From: Paenibacillus sedimenti
GTDB taxonomy: Bacteria; Bacillota; Bacilli; Paenibacillales; NBRC-103111
Assembly: GCF_014534655.1 (NCBI RefSeq)
Contig: NZ_JACVVD010000009.1
Location: 124,001 to 188,000, forward strand
DNA length: 64,000 bases
Direction of reading: 5' to 3'
Shown here piece by piece: positions 1 to 9,573 of the stretch (positions within the stretch are counted from its first letter, which is position 1; every line of letters starts with the position of its first letter). The position numbers and the translations under genes are program-made. The notes below the pieces were generated by a model. It saw only the letters and a program-made list of their open reading frames with translations. It did not search any database and was not told the origin of the DNA.

Positions 1-126
1 GCACGAGACAATAAATGGAAAACAAAGTTAAACATATATAGATGATGATCTTTAATAGTCGGTCTCCAAAACTTTCTCTAATGACCATGGGTTGCACCTG
101 CCTTATACATCAATTTATAAGTATTT
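1..126. other. Left-edge intergenic sequence
   Basis: I see no gene, terminator or recognisable RNA here. It lies downstream of the minus-strand permease gene ending at 127. AT-rich, with no clear hairpin followed by a T-run, so the permease transcript may continue out of the window towards the usual LplC-type partner. Confidence 0.4.
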
Positions 127-1098
127 TTAAAAGAGAGCTGAATCCGGGCTTAACTTGCGGGTAATCTGATTGACGGTTACAACCAAAATAAATCCAACCA
201 CCGATTGAAAGAACCCTACCGCAGCGGCCATACTTATATCCCCTAAATCAAACAGCGCTCTAAATACATACGTGTCAATAACATCGGTTGTAGGGTAAAG
301 ACTGACATTCCGTCCTACAATCGCATAGATCATTCCGAAGTCTCCATAGAATATGCCGCCCAAAGCCAGCAAAAGTAAAAGGATCACTGTCGTTTTCAGA
401 AGAGGAAGAGTAATGAACCGAATCTTGTCCCAACGGCTTGCACCGTCGATCGAGGCCGATTCGTAGATGTCAGGATTGATGCCGGCGATCGTTGCCAGAT
501 AAATAATGGAGCCGAAGCCCGCACCATGCCAAATCTTCAGCATCACTAGAATGAAAGGCCAATATTCAGGTTCACTGAAAAAAGGAATGGGCTCGATGCC
601 GAGCGTACCTAGCAATTTGTTGACCATCCCGCTCTCGGTGGAAAGAAGCGGTACTACGAACAAGGCGACAACCGTCCAAGAAAGAAAATTCGGCAGCGTC
701 ACAAGCGTTTGATTCAACTTCTTGAAGCCTTTTCCGTTAATTTCGGAAAACATGATCGCAATGGCAACGGATACAATTGTGCCGAAACCGATAAATAATA
801 CGTTCAGTAATAACGTGTTAAAAATGACATGAAGCGTATCTTTGGATTCGATGAAAAACCGGAAGTTTTTCAACCCGACAAACTCGCTGCCGGTAATCCC
901 TTTTGCAGGATTAAAGTCTTGAAAAGCGATGACGATACCGCCCATCGGGAGATATGCGAATATAAATATGACTGCGATCCCGGGAAGCATCATCAAATAC
1001 AACAAAGAATTTTTTCTGATTTCGTCCATAAAAGAAGCAGATTTTCTCTTCTGCTTTACTCTTATGTCATTGGTCTGTATAGCTAAACTTTTGTCCAT
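127..1098 (-). CDS. Sugar ABC transporter permease, LplB type
   Basis: A 323-residue inner-membrane permease of the binding-protein-dependent sugar transporter family (LplB/YtcQ partner type, PF00528). The basic N-terminus of about 30 residues leads into the first membrane segment, and six hydrophobic segments follow. The EAA loop reads 'YESASIDGASRWDKIRFITLP' in outline (EAA---G---------I-LP), the contact site for the ATPase. The start has a strong AAGGAGGAGG ribosome site. No partner permease or binding protein lies on its upstream side within the window. In this family the order is usually LplB then LplC then LplA, so its partners should lie to the left of base 1. The substrate cannot be read from the sequence; oligosaccharides are typical. 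Confidence 0.93.
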   Translation of the reverse strand: MDKSLAIQTNDIRVKQKRKSASFMDEIRKNSLLYLMMLPGIAVIFIFAYLPMGGIVIAFQDFNPAKGITGSEFVGLKNFRFFIESKDTLHVIFNTLLLNVLFIGFGTIVSVAIAIMFSEINGKGFKKLNQTLVTLPNFLSWTVVALFVVPLLSTESGMVNKLLGTLGIEPIPFFSEPEYWPFILVMLKIWHGAGFGSIIYLATIAGINPDIYESASIDGASRWDKIRFITLPLLKTTVILLLLLALGGIFYGDFGMIYAIVGRNVSLYPTTDVIDTYVFRALFDLGDISMAAAVGFFQSVVGFILVVTVNQITRKLSPDSALF

Positions 1099-1245
1099 TG
1101 TATGGCCTCCTCCTTATCTCCTCTTCCTATACGTAAATAGTATCATGGTCTGAAAGTCTCATGAATGATGCAACTTTAAGTTTGATATGCGGTGTTTTTA
1201 AGAACTATGTAAGAAGATTTGGGGAGTCGCAGATGAATGATCAAC

Positions 1246-1282
1246 GAAAAATAATCCCGAGCACTTGTTTGTGCCCGGGATT
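1246..1282 (-). terminator. Intrinsic terminator after the glycosidase gene
   Basis: Arms AATCCCGaGCAC (1253-1264) and GTGCcCGGGATT (1271-1282) form a stem. On the minus strand it is followed by ATTATTTTT. It ends the kinase-to-glycosidase operon and insulates the permease at 127-1098. Confidence 0.75.
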
Positions 1283-1296
1283 TCTTTCCCTTCCGT

Positions 1297-2952
1297 CTAC
1301 CGATAAGTTGGCGCGATAATACCCAGATCAGCGGCACGCACTTCCATCTCAAGACCGTCCGCGATATCGATGATCTCATTCCCTTTTACTGATACACGCA
1401 ATTCGCACCCTTCATAGGAGACAATTCCTTCTACTGTTCGAACACTCATGCCGATGATCGACTTCAGATTACCTTGACGGTTAGTCACGGCTCTTAAGCC
1501 GTTAGGAAATTGAAGAATTTTCCGATCGTTGCGATAAACCACGGATTCTTCCAACGTATTAACCAGCTCATATGTGACTCCATCCACGATACGGCTGTAT
1601 GCTGTTCCATTCGCAATCTCTTCCCCGTGATCAACAGCATATGGCAGCAGTCCTGTAAACCAGAGCTCGTCTTCCGGTCTAGGCATGATTCCGCTCAGCC
1701 TTTCTACATAATCCAGCATACACAAAATTGCCGGGGAGTAAGCCTCTGTAAAGCCTTCCTCGCCTGTCCATGGACTCACCGCTTGGGAAAATCGTGTCAT
1801 TTTATGAAATACAGCCATTAACGGATAGAAGACATAGGTTAGTTCGACAAACCGCCCATGATGCTCAAAAGCATGCGGTGCACGGATCAGGCTAAGGAAA
1901 TTAGAAGCCCCTGCCCAGCTGTTATAACTGGAAAAAGGGTCAAACCTCGGATCATCCATTGCGATCGACGTAAAAGGATACTTGGCGAAGAACTTCCGCG
2001 TATTCAACAAATACTTGCGCAGAGCTTGATCAAAGAACGCTCGATCCCCCACTTCGCAAGCAAGCACGCGCAGCAGGACATCCGATTGTACGCAAACATG
2101 CTCATCATTCTTATCGAGATCATAGAAGAATTGATCCGTCTCATCGAAACAATACTGGAACAAGCTGTCCAAGCTCTGCTCAGCCTTTTCCCGCCATGGA
2201 GCGCCGCTCTCCGCCAATTCTTCCGCAATTCTCGCCAGATAGAGGCGTTGACAATATACATTGGCCGTTAAGTCAGGCGCAACGAAAGGCAGAATCGGCG
2301 AATCCGGATTGCAAATTCTCGCGTCGTTCCCATGCGGCGTATCCGGCACGTGCCAAAAGCGCGGTGACAAGTCGTGCCCCGTATCAAACGTGCAAAAGGC
2401 TTCTACCCCATTCGTTCCGCGCGTATTGCGATAGGTAAGCAGCCACTCGTCATAACGTTGCATAGCCTTATACATTTTCCTCAAAAACGACTTATCCCGG
2501 CCATTCATCTGATAGTGATTCCATACGCTTCTAGCGAGAGGCGTCACCAATTGAATTTGCCTGTAAGAAGGCCCTGCCTCGGTCAGCTTATAAGGCATTA
2601 AACCATCCTCACGCTGATAATCGGCAAACAATTCATAGGTAGATTGGGACACTGACGGTATAAAACGCGATAATAATTCAGCGTTAATCGTCCCCGTGCT
2701 CTCCAACCAGCACCCTAGATAAATGCCCCCTTCATGCAAAATGGGCTTGTCTCCACCTGTCGGTACAACACTATCCAGCAGCTTACGCAGCGCCTTGTAA
2801 TACACGCCTTCAAATTTATCGGATGATGCCGCAAATTTCACTCCGGATTGCATCCATTCTGCGAGAACCGGGCCGTCCGATGCTTTGTTCAAGGTGCCGA
2901 TCCGTTCCTCCGTTCGAATGGCGCGCAGCTTGCTAAGCAAAGCTTCTCTCAT
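1297..2952 (-). CDS. Cytoplasmic (alpha/alpha)6-barrel glycoside hydrolase, specificity unknown
   Basis: About 551 residues, with no signal peptide. The sequence resembles six-hairpin glycosidases (MGH1-like/GH63-like catalytic barrels): aromatic- and acid-rich helical repeats such as 'CTFDTGHDLSPRFW', 'YNSWAGASNFLSLIRAP' and 'PWTGEEGFTEAYSPA', and a short beta-rich C-terminal tail of roughly 80 residues. I cannot assign a GH family or catalytic pair with certainty. The ATG at 2952 is chosen because GAGGCGG lies just upstream. A longer frame to 3021 would run through a strong hairpin (3005-3037) and has an unusually Arg-rich N-terminus. It is the last gene of the transporter operon, so it probably cleaves the imported oligosaccharide inside the cell. 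Confidence 0.75.
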   Translation of the reverse strand: MREALLSKLRAIRTEERIGTLNKASDGPVLAEWMQSGVKFAASSDKFEGVYYKALRKLLDSVVPTGGDKPILHEGGIYLGCWLESTGTINAELLSRFIPSVSQSTYELFADYQREDGLMPYKLTEAGPSYRQIQLVTPLARSVWNHYQMNGRDKSFLRKMYKAMQRYDEWLLTYRNTRGTNGVEAFCTFDTGHDLSPRFWHVPDTPHGNDARICNPDSPILPFVAPDLTANVYCQRLYLARIAEELAESGAPWREKAEQSLDSLFQYCFDETDQFFYDLDKNDEHVCVQSDVLLRVLACEVGDRAFFDQALRKYLLNTRKFFAKYPFTSIAMDDPRFDPFSSYNSWAGASNFLSLIRAPHAFEHHGRFVELTYVFYPLMAVFHKMTRFSQAVSPWTGEEGFTEAYSPAILCMLDYVERLSGIMPRPEDELWFTGLLPYAVDHGEEIANGTAYSRIVDGVTYELVNTLEESVVYRNDRKILQFPNGLRAVTNRQGNLKSIIGMSVRTVEGIVSYEGCELRVSVKGNEIIDIADGLEMEVRAADLGIIAPTYR

Positions 2953-3004
2953 TGATCCGCCTCTTCTCCTTCGTTTTGATTCATCGTTATGCCGTCCGTA
3001 TGAT

Positions 3005-3037
3005 GAGAAATAGACTGCCATTGGCAGCCTATTTCTC
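3005..3037 (-). promoter_or_regulatory. Intercistronic stem-loop between binding protein and glycosidase genes
   Basis: Arms GAGAAATAG...CTGCC and GGCAG...CTATTTCTC pair almost perfectly around a tiny loop. No T-run follows on either strand, so this is more likely an mRNA-stabilising or processing hairpin than a terminator. Such hairpins are common after binding-protein genes, which need more copies than their neighbours. Confidence 0.6.
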
Positions 3038-3054
3038 CCGGCAAGCGGCTTTCG

Positions 3055-4395
3055 TTATTTGTTATTGTTGAAGATTTTAACCGTTCCGGCATAAAAGTCC
3101 TCAACGCCCTTTTTCACATCTTTTTTGCCGAATCCGATCTCCTGCACCGTCGTTTCTATCAATTTGGTATATTCAGTAAAGCCAGGCGGATTATAACTGA
3201 TCGCAAACGGCTCTTTCACCGTCGCTGCCGATACACGGCTCGTGTAATCGTAGATGACCTGCTCGACGGGACTCGCATCCTTTTTGAGAAGATCCCGCAT
3301 TTTGGACGTTACGGGAACGCCACGGTCATTGCCAAGAATTTTCGCCGCATCCGGATCATTGATCCAATAGTTCATAAGCTTCGCAACTTCCTTCGGATGC
3401 TTCGTTTTCGCATAACCGGATAACCCTTGACTCGATTCGAAAACAACACCGGTCCCTTTTGGACCACGAGGCAATTGAACAAGTTCCAGTTTGTCTTGGA
3501 TCAGATTCTGATGAGCGCCCAATTGATTGGAAGCGAGCAAGCTCATAGCCACTTTGCCTGTGACGACGAGCGATTTGCTCGTATCAGACGGTGGATTGGA
3601 AACTTGCAGGGCCGGTGTTACCACACCGCCCGCTTTGGTCATTTTATCCCACAAGGCGAACCATTCTTCAGCATCTTTCTGTTCAAAGCCAAGCTTGGCG
3701 TTATCCATATCGTAGAGCTGCTTGCCTCTTTGTTTCATATAAATATCCATGCCATCGACCGTGAAATTGTACGTTCCGAAAACATCTTTACCCAGCTTAA
3801 CCGTAATTTCTTTGCTGATTCGCCCATAATCCTCCCAAGACCAGCCGTCTTGCGGAACAGGAATGCCTGCTTTTTTGAACAACTCCGTATTGACGACGAT
3901 ACCGCGCGCATTAGCTCCGGCGGAGATGTGAAGCAGCTTCCCTTTGAGCGTGCCGTATTGGATCATCGATTTGTCCATGTCGCTTAAATCCAGCTCTTTA
4001 CCCACATAAGAATCCAGTTCAAGCAACACGTTCTTACTCGCGTAGTCGACTACGTTACCTCCAAGGAAAAACACATCAGGCGCTGTACCGGAAGCCAACT
4101 GAGTATTCAGCTTATCGAAATAACCGGAGCTTGGCGCAAATTCACCGACGATCTTGATATTCGGATTTTTCTCCTCGAACTTGCGAAGCGCCTCATTGGT
4201 GCGATCCGCACGTTTTTGGTCGCCCCACCACATTAATCTGAGCTCTACCGGTTCCGCCTTGGATGCTTCCTTCGCAGTGCCTGTAGCGGCTGCGTTTGTT
4301 GTACTGCTTCCGCTTCCAGTCCCGGTGCCCGAAGAGCAGGCTGTAGTAACAGCCATCAATAAGGCCATCGTTGATATGGCAAAACGCTTTTTCAT
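3055..4395 (-). CDS. Sugar ABC transporter substrate-binding lipoprotein (family 1)
   Basis: A 446-residue extracellular solute-binding protein of the MalE/UgpB class. The signal peptide has a lipobox ending in VTTAC, so Cys20 should be lipidated. A Ser/Gly/Thr-rich linker follows, then the mature domain from about residue 48 ('PVELRLMWWGDQKRADRTNE'). The FLGGNVVDYASKN region and the Trp/Tyr-rich C-terminal half fit a carbohydrate ligand. It follows two MalF/MalG-type permease genes and precedes a glycosidase gene, so it completes one importer. No ATPase gene is present, as usual for these systems, which share a common MsmX/UgpC-like ATPase. Confidence 0.94.
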   Translation of the reverse strand: MKKRFAISTMALLMAVTTACSSGTGTGSGSSTTNAAATGTAKEASKAEPVELRLMWWGDQKRADRTNEALRKFEEKNPNIKIVGEFAPSSGYFDKLNTQLASGTAPDVFFLGGNVVDYASKNVLLELDSYVGKELDLSDMDKSMIQYGTLKGKLLHISAGANARGIVVNTELFKKAGIPVPQDGWSWEDYGRISKEITVKLGKDVFGTYNFTVDGMDIYMKQRGKQLYDMDNAKLGFEQKDAEEWFALWDKMTKAGGVVTPALQVSNPPSDTSKSLVVTGKVAMSLLASNQLGAHQNLIQDKLELVQLPRGPKGTGVVFESSQGLSGYAKTKHPKEVAKLMNYWINDPDAAKILGNDRGVPVTSKMRDLLKKDASPVEQVIYDYTSRVSAATVKEPFAISYNPPGFTEYTKLIETTVQEIGFGKKDVKKGVEDFYAGTVKIFNNNK

Positions 4396-4424
4396 ATGAA
4401 TTCCCCCTTAATGATTTTTTCGGG

Positions 4425-5264
4425 TTATTTAAGACCCGTGGTCGCAATGCCCTCTAGAAAGTATTTCTGAAAAGAAAGGAAAATCGTCATAATCGGAACT
4501 AGCGAAAGTACGGACATGGCGAGCAGCGCCCCCCAATCGGATTCCCCGGATGGATCGAATAAAGAGCGAATGCCGAGCTGGACAGTAAACAGCTTAATGT
4601 TGTTGAGATAGATCATTTGAGAGAAAAAGTCGTCCCATGTCCAGATGAACGTGAAGATGGCGGTTGTAATTAATGCTGGAACCAGAAGCGGCATGATGAT
4701 ACGAAAATAAATCTGACCTTGCCCGCAGCCGTCGATCGTTGCGCTTTCATCCAATTCCTTCGGTATTCCCCGGATAAACTGGACCATGAGCAGGATAAAG
4801 AACGAATCGTGTGCCAGCCATTTGGGGACGATGAGCGGTAAATACGTGTTAATCCATTCAAACTTGTTATAAATAATGTATTGGGGAACCAGCGTTACAT
4901 GGTACGGAAGCATGATGGTGACCAGCATAAGGCTGAACCAGAACTTTTTGAATCGAAAATCCAACCGTGCAAACGCATAGGCGGCAAAGGAGCAAGTCAC
5001 GATGTTTCCCAGCACGGAAAGTATCGAAATTTGAGCGGAATTCAGGAAAAACCGGCCAAATGATGTGCCCTGCAGCCCTTTCCAACCGTTGATATAATGA
5101 TCAAACGTTACTTTCCTAGGCCAAAAGCTCGTATCCGAGAAAATCAACTGGTTCGGCTTAAAGGAACTGCTAAGCAGCCATAAGACGGGATAGAGCATCA
5201 ACAAACCAAAGGCGATAATCAACAGATGCTTCAGCAGCTTGGTAAAGTTTGGGTTTATGGTCAT
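4425..5264 (-). CDS. Sugar ABC transporter permease, MalG type
   Basis: A 279-residue inner-membrane permease. Six hydrophobic segments and the EAA loop 'LDESATIDGCGQGQIYFRIIMP' in outline place it in the MalG/AraQ family. Its ATG overlaps the TGA of the upstream permease gene by four bases (ATGA), so the two are translationally coupled and form the membrane heterodimer. A GAGGAGGGGG ribosome site lies within the end of the upstream gene. Confidence 0.95.
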   Translation of the reverse strand: MTINPNFTKLLKHLLIIAFGLLMLYPVLWLLSSSFKPNQLIFSDTSFWPRKVTFDHYINGWKGLQGTSFGRFFLNSAQISILSVLGNIVTCSFAAYAFARLDFRFKKFWFSLMLVTIMLPYHVTLVPQYIIYNKFEWINTYLPLIVPKWLAHDSFFILLMVQFIRGIPKELDESATIDGCGQGQIYFRIIMPLLVPALITTAIFTFIWTWDDFFSQMIYLNNIKLFTVQLGIRSLFDPSGESDWGALLAMSVLSLVPIMTIFLSFQKYFLEGIATTGLK

Positions 5265-6187
5265 CCGGTCACCCCCTCCTCATCCTTCCCGTCTCCATAG
5301 AAAACCCAATACTTGGATGTAACGAACACGATGGCTGTTAACGCCCCGATCACGACCAGCATGATCCAGGCAAGCGCTGAGGCATAGCCCATATCAAAGA
5401 AAGAAAACCCTTTCAGATACAAATACAAGGTGTAAAATAAGGTCGAGTTCACCGGTCCTCCGCGTCCGTCGCCGATTACAAAACCGGGTGTAAACACTTG
5501 GAACGAGTTAATAATGCTCATCACGAGGTTGAAGAAAATAACCGGAGATAACAGCGGAAGCGTAATTTGAAAAAACTGCCGTACTTTCCCTGCTCCATCC
5601 ACTTGCGAAGCTTCATATAGATCAGCCGGCACCTGCTTCAGTCCTGCGAGAAAGATGACCATTGCCGAACCAAACTGCCAAACGGACAGTGTAATGATCG
5701 TGGACAAAATATAATCCGGATGAGCCACCCAAGCAGGCCCCTGAATGCCGAACCAACTCAACGCTTGATTGAATAAACCGTCACCATCAAATATTTTCCT
5801 CCATACGATGGCAATGGCAACGCTGCCTCCAAGCAGGGATGGGATGTAATACACGGTCCGGTAAACGCCAAGCGCACGAATCCCTTTATTTAGCGCCATT
5901 GCCACCAATAGAGCGAAAATAAGTCTTAGCGGCACTGATAATAAGGCAAATTGAAAGGTTAATCCCATCGAGTGATAAAAGGAATCGTCTTCCTGAAATA
6001 TTTGCACATAATTGTCCAGTCCCAACCATCTGGGAGTATTCAATAAATTGAATTTCGTTAAAGATAAATACAACGAACCCAGCATAGGTCCGAGCGTCAA
6101 GCAGAAAAAACCGATTAGCCAAGGCATTAAAAACAGATAGGCCGTGCGATTTTGCCGCGAAAGGGCGGTTTTACCTAAAGATGACAT
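5261..6187 (-). CDS. Sugar ABC transporter permease, MalF/UgpA type
   Basis: A 308-residue permease with a cytoplasmic N-terminus ending in RQNRTAYLFLMPWL, six membrane segments and an EAA loop (LYEASQVDGAGKVRQFFQIT) that contacts the shared ATPase. It begins after AAAGGAGGAGGG. It comes 87 bases after the response regulator gene and is coupled to the MalG-type gene by a four-base overlap. Together with the binding lipoprotein (3055-4395) it forms one importer controlled by the adjacent two-component pair. Confidence 0.95.
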   Translation of the reverse strand: MSSLGKTALSRQNRTAYLFLMPWLIGFFCLTLGPMLGSLYLSLTKFNLLNTPRWLGLDNYVQIFQEDDSFYHSMGLTFQFALLSVPLRLIFALLVAMALNKGIRALGVYRTVYYIPSLLGGSVAIAIVWRKIFDGDGLFNQALSWFGIQGPAWVAHPDYILSTIITLSVWQFGSAMVIFLAGLKQVPADLYEASQVDGAGKVRQFFQITLPLLSPVIFFNLVMSIINSFQVFTPGFVIGDGRGGPVNSTLFYTLYLYLKGFSFFDMGYASALAWIMLVVIGALTAIVFVTSKYWVFYGDGKDEEGVTG

Positions 6188-6274
6188 ATGAGCGCCCTCC
6201 TCCTTTGTGCTCTTAACGATGATGATTCATCGCTCGTAAGATCATAATAAGGATTCGCTGCGCTCCTTTGAATG

Positions 6275-7621
6275 CTATTTTTTCGGCTCTTGATTATCAA
6301 ATTTTTCAGGTTCTTTACGCAAACGGTATTCCGAAGGCGGCATTCCATACAGACGTTTAAACTTTGAGCTGAAATAACTGGCATTCGTGAAGCCGGTCAG
6401 TTCAGCGATATCCCATAGGCTGAGCATCGTTTCTTCAAGCAACTGAACTGCCTTCGCCATACGTACATCGGTGATATACTGAATGAACGTCTTACCGGCT
6501 TTGGCCTTGAACATTTCAGAGAAATACGAAGAATTATAATTAAAGCGTTCGGCAAGCATCGTCAAATTAATATCGTACATATAGTTATCATGGATGTATT
6601 GCTCAGCTGCTTGTATGATCGATTGCTCCGCTTCCGCAGGGTTATTTTCCGAACCACGGACAATTTTATGTGCCAGCTTGTACAGAAATTGCTGTGCTTT
6701 AGCTGTATGCATGTCATGCGGAGCCTTATTGCCCTTCATATTCCATTCCAAAAGCGAAGACAGATATCCGTCTTTCCACTGTCTTAGACCCGTAACCGAC
6801 TTACCGATTGCGATGCTCGGTTGGAATCCCAAATGTTCGGTGACCGCGATGCGGAGCGTATCGACGAAGACGTTCAGGTCCTCATCGGATATCGCAGTGA
6901 TAAAGTGAATGAAACCCGAATAATTCGCATCACGGAATGCTTGAACCTGCTGCGGCGAGGACTCTGCAACTTCCCTGCAAACCATTTCTAAGGGAAGCCG
7001 CATTTTGTGCGGCGAGCGCTCTTCTTGCCCACCGGCACCTGTGCGGTCTATGAGACCTGCCGTAACGAAACGAACATGCCGTTCCTCCCAAGTGTCAAAC
7101 TGAAACAATTTCGCCCTTTCCCTGATCATTGTTTCCCGTTCCAGTTCTTCATTGACAAGATGCACGATAAAATGCTCTTTCATTTCCTTATAATATTGCG
7201 AGAGGCGCCATTGCATCATGGCTTGCTGATCCCGCTTATTTCGCTGCTCGTTAAGCTCACGGACGACCTTGAGCAAAGCTTCTCTCAGCTCGTCTTGCGT
7301 TACAGGTTTTAGCAAGTAGTCCTTGGCCTGATGACGAATAGCCGCCTTGGCATATTGAAAATCCTCATAGCCAGTGATCACAATCAATCGTAATGAAGGA
7401 TGCAGTTCATGACAAATTTCCAAAAATGATACGCCATTCATCACTGGCATATTCATGTCAGTAATGACAATATCAACCGGATGATTAGCAAGCCATTCTA
7501 TAGCATCGGCGCCATTTCCCGCCTCACCTGCGATGGACAATCCCAGGCCTGACCAGTCGACCTTGAGCCTGAGACCTTGCCGAATTTCGGGTTCATCATC
7601 GACAATGAGTACGCTATACAT
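6275..7621 (-). CDS. Response regulator, YesN type (receiver plus AraC DNA-binding domain)
   Basis: 448 residues. The N-terminal receiver shows the DDEPE acidic pair near residues 8-11, the phosphoacceptor Asp in VDIVITDMNMP near residue 55 and the KPVT lysine near 105. The central linker is helical. The C-terminal 100 residues are an AraC-type double helix-turn-helix ('NLTMLAERFNYNSSYFSEMF', 'WDIAELTGFTNASYFSSKFK'). It overlaps the kinase gene by eight bases and has an AAGGAGG site inside that gene. It most likely activates the downstream transporter operon when the kinase senses sugar. Confidence 0.96.
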   Translation of the reverse strand: MYSVLIVDDEPEIRQGLRLKVDWSGLGLSIAGEAGNGADAIEWLANHPVDIVITDMNMPVMNGVSFLEICHELHPSLRLIVITGYEDFQYAKAAIRHQAKDYLLKPVTQDELREALLKVVRELNEQRNKRDQQAMMQWRLSQYYKEMKEHFIVHLVNEELERETMIRERAKLFQFDTWEERHVRFVTAGLIDRTGAGGQEERSPHKMRLPLEMVCREVAESSPQQVQAFRDANYSGFIHFITAISDEDLNVFVDTLRIAVTEHLGFQPSIAIGKSVTGLRQWKDGYLSSLLEWNMKGNKAPHDMHTAKAQQFLYKLAHKIVRGSENNPAEAEQSIIQAAEQYIHDNYMYDINLTMLAERFNYNSSYFSEMFKAKAGKTFIQYITDVRMAKAVQLLEETMLSLWDIAELTGFTNASYFSSKFKRLYGMPPSEYRLRKEPEKFDNQEPKK

Positions 7622-9419
7622 CTGTCATTCCTCCTTGTATCGGCAACATGAGTTCTATACAGGTTCCTTGCTGCAACGTTGAATCGATCTTAAATGCAAA
7701 CAATGCCCCATAGTAGAGTTGGCATCTGGCTAGAACATTGCGTAATCCGATCTGCTGCGATCTGCTATTCAAAATTTGCTCAAATTGAGAAGCTAACGAT
7801 TCTGCTTGCAACTGTTGCGACAATTCCTTCGGGATCCCGGGACCGTTATCCGCAACAGTGAGGATGAGCCGATTGTGATCTTGCCGTACCCGAATGATCA
7901 CTTTGGCTTCAGCTTGTTCCCTGAAGCTGTACTTCACGGCATTTTCGATTAATGGCTGTAAAATAAATTTAGGAATGACGCTTTGACGCAATGTTTCGTC
8001 TTCCTGGAAGGTAATATGAAGCCGGTCGGCGAAGCGGATTTGCAAAATAGACACATAATGGCGGACATAGATCATTTCCTCTTCCAACGTTATCAAGTCA
8101 TTGCTGATTTTCAATGAGAAGCGCATCATTTTCCCAAGAGATTCAATTACTCTCACCGTGTCCTGTATGCGATGCTGCATCGCCAGACTGCTTAGCAATT
8201 CTAGCGTGTTAAATAGAAAATGAGGATTAATTTGCATCAACAACGACTTATATTCCGCTTGCTGCCTCAGCAGCTTGAGCTCAAATTCCGTTTTGATATG
8301 CTGTCTCAGACGACTCACCATGTTGCGGAACGTCGCCGTTACGTAGCCGACTTCATTACGAACCTTATCCTCATTAGTTATCCGATTCTCTGCGCCGTCA
8401 AAATCACCAATTTGCACATAACGCATCGCGGATGCCAGTCGCGAGAGCGGTCTGGAGATCCCGTGCGAGAGCCAGATCGCAGCGGCAATTGCAGCAACGA
8501 GCAATAACGCTACGAATATCAGCATGCTCGCTCGAAGTTTGTATAGCTTGCCATACAAATCAGCTTCGGGCACAATGCCAACCAGCAGCCAATTGTTTAG
8601 CTTCAGCTTTTTATAGACAAGAATGTCTCTAGCGCCCTGGTTATTCTTTAAATAGACAACACCGTTCTGAAGCCGGTTATCGCGGATCGCCCCCATTTGC
8701 TTCGCAGCCTCCGGGTGGGAGGCATATTCGTGTTGACCTAAGATCGGGTTTCCCTCTCCATCCAATAAGAAAATAGTGCCTTTTTCTCCAAGATGAATCC
8801 GATTCAACGGTTCTAAAAAGAATGCGGATCTGACATTGATTTTCATCATATTTTTGGACTGCGAGGGCTCGAATGTGCCGATAGGAAGAAGTAAACTCAG
8901 CACGTCAAACGGTTTCGAGCGCAGAACCTCGACCGGGTCTTGATGTGCGGAGACCCATTCGTTGCCCCTCGTTATGAAATGATCATACCACTGCTCGCTC
9001 TTGAACGATGAATCGTTCATGATCTGGTTATCGGCTGAGATCCACATCCCCTCTTGCCGATAAACCGTTATCGACGATACAATCGAATAATTATTCGTCG
9101 TCTGTGTCAAAAACTGGCTTAAATCAATGTTAGCCAACATCTTCTCGCCAGCGGGCAAACCTGGATCGGAAAGTGCCGTAGCCCAACTTTTTGTAGTATG
9201 GCTATTGAACACAATAGAGGAAACATCGTAGATTTGCGCAAGCGCCATATTGACGAACGATCCGTACTCGTCCATCTTTTCGTACGCTGACGACTCTATG
9301 TAGGAGCGAATAATAGAGCGGGATTCCGTAAAAAAAAGATACGACATCGTCCCGAACGATACGAACAGCAAAACCGCGAAAAAAACGATCAATCGGTTTT
9401 TGAGCGAGTAGAACATCAT
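7614..9419 (-). CDS. Sensor histidine kinase, YesM type
   Basis: 601 residues in the membrane. A membrane segment at about 10-30 is followed by an extracellular dCache-like sensor of about 250 residues. A second membrane segment near 300-320 leads to a HAMP domain. The His-kinase domain (family PF06580) has its phospho-His in 'QINPHFLFNTLE' near residue 397, and the ATPase domain has the N box (LIENAVKYS) and G box (DNGPGIPKEL). Two adjacent ATGs follow GGGGAG; the first is used here. It is the first gene of the operon, and its overlap with the response regulator gene marks them as cognate partners. Confidence 0.96.
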   Translation of the reverse strand: MMFYSLKNRLIVFFAVLLFVSFGTMSYLFFTESRSIIRSYIESSAYEKMDEYGSFVNMALAQIYDVSSIVFNSHTTKSWATALSDPGLPAGEKMLANIDLSQFLTQTTNNYSIVSSITVYRQEGMWISADNQIMNDSSFKSEQWYDHFITRGNEWVSAHQDPVEVLRSKPFDVLSLLLPIGTFEPSQSKNMMKINVRSAFFLEPLNRIHLGEKGTIFLLDGEGNPILGQHEYASHPEAAKQMGAIRDNRLQNGVVYLKNNQGARDILVYKKLKLNNWLLVGIVPEADLYGKLYKLRASMLIFVALLLVAAIAAAIWLSHGISRPLSRLASAMRYVQIGDFDGAENRITNEDKVRNEVGYVTATFRNMVSRLRQHIKTEFELKLLRQQAEYKSLLMQINPHFLFNTLELLSSLAMQHRIQDTVRVIESLGKMMRFSLKISNDLITLEEEMIYVRHYVSILQIRFADRLHITFQEDETLRQSVIPKFILQPLIENAVKYSFREQAEAKVIIRVRQDHNRLILTVADNGPGIPKELSQQLQAESLASQFEQILNSRSQQIGLRNVLARCQLYYGALFAFKIDSTLQQGTCIELMLPIQGGMTDV

Positions 9420-9545
9420 AAGTCTCCCCTCTGTCTGCTATACGGTTGTTTAGTTAATTACATCCATATAACGCCCAGGGATGGGATTTGTCAACGTCGA
9501 AGCCTGGCTTTACCTCAATCCAGTGCGAATGTTAACCAACAAAAC

Positions 9546-9573
9546 AAAAAAAGCCTTGAGCAACAAGGCTTCT
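9546..9573 (-). terminator. Intrinsic terminator after the GNAT remnant
   Basis: GAAGCCTTG and CAAGGCTT pair, and TTTTTTTG follows on the minus strand. It starts inside the stop codon of the broken acetyltransferase gene. Confidence 0.8.
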
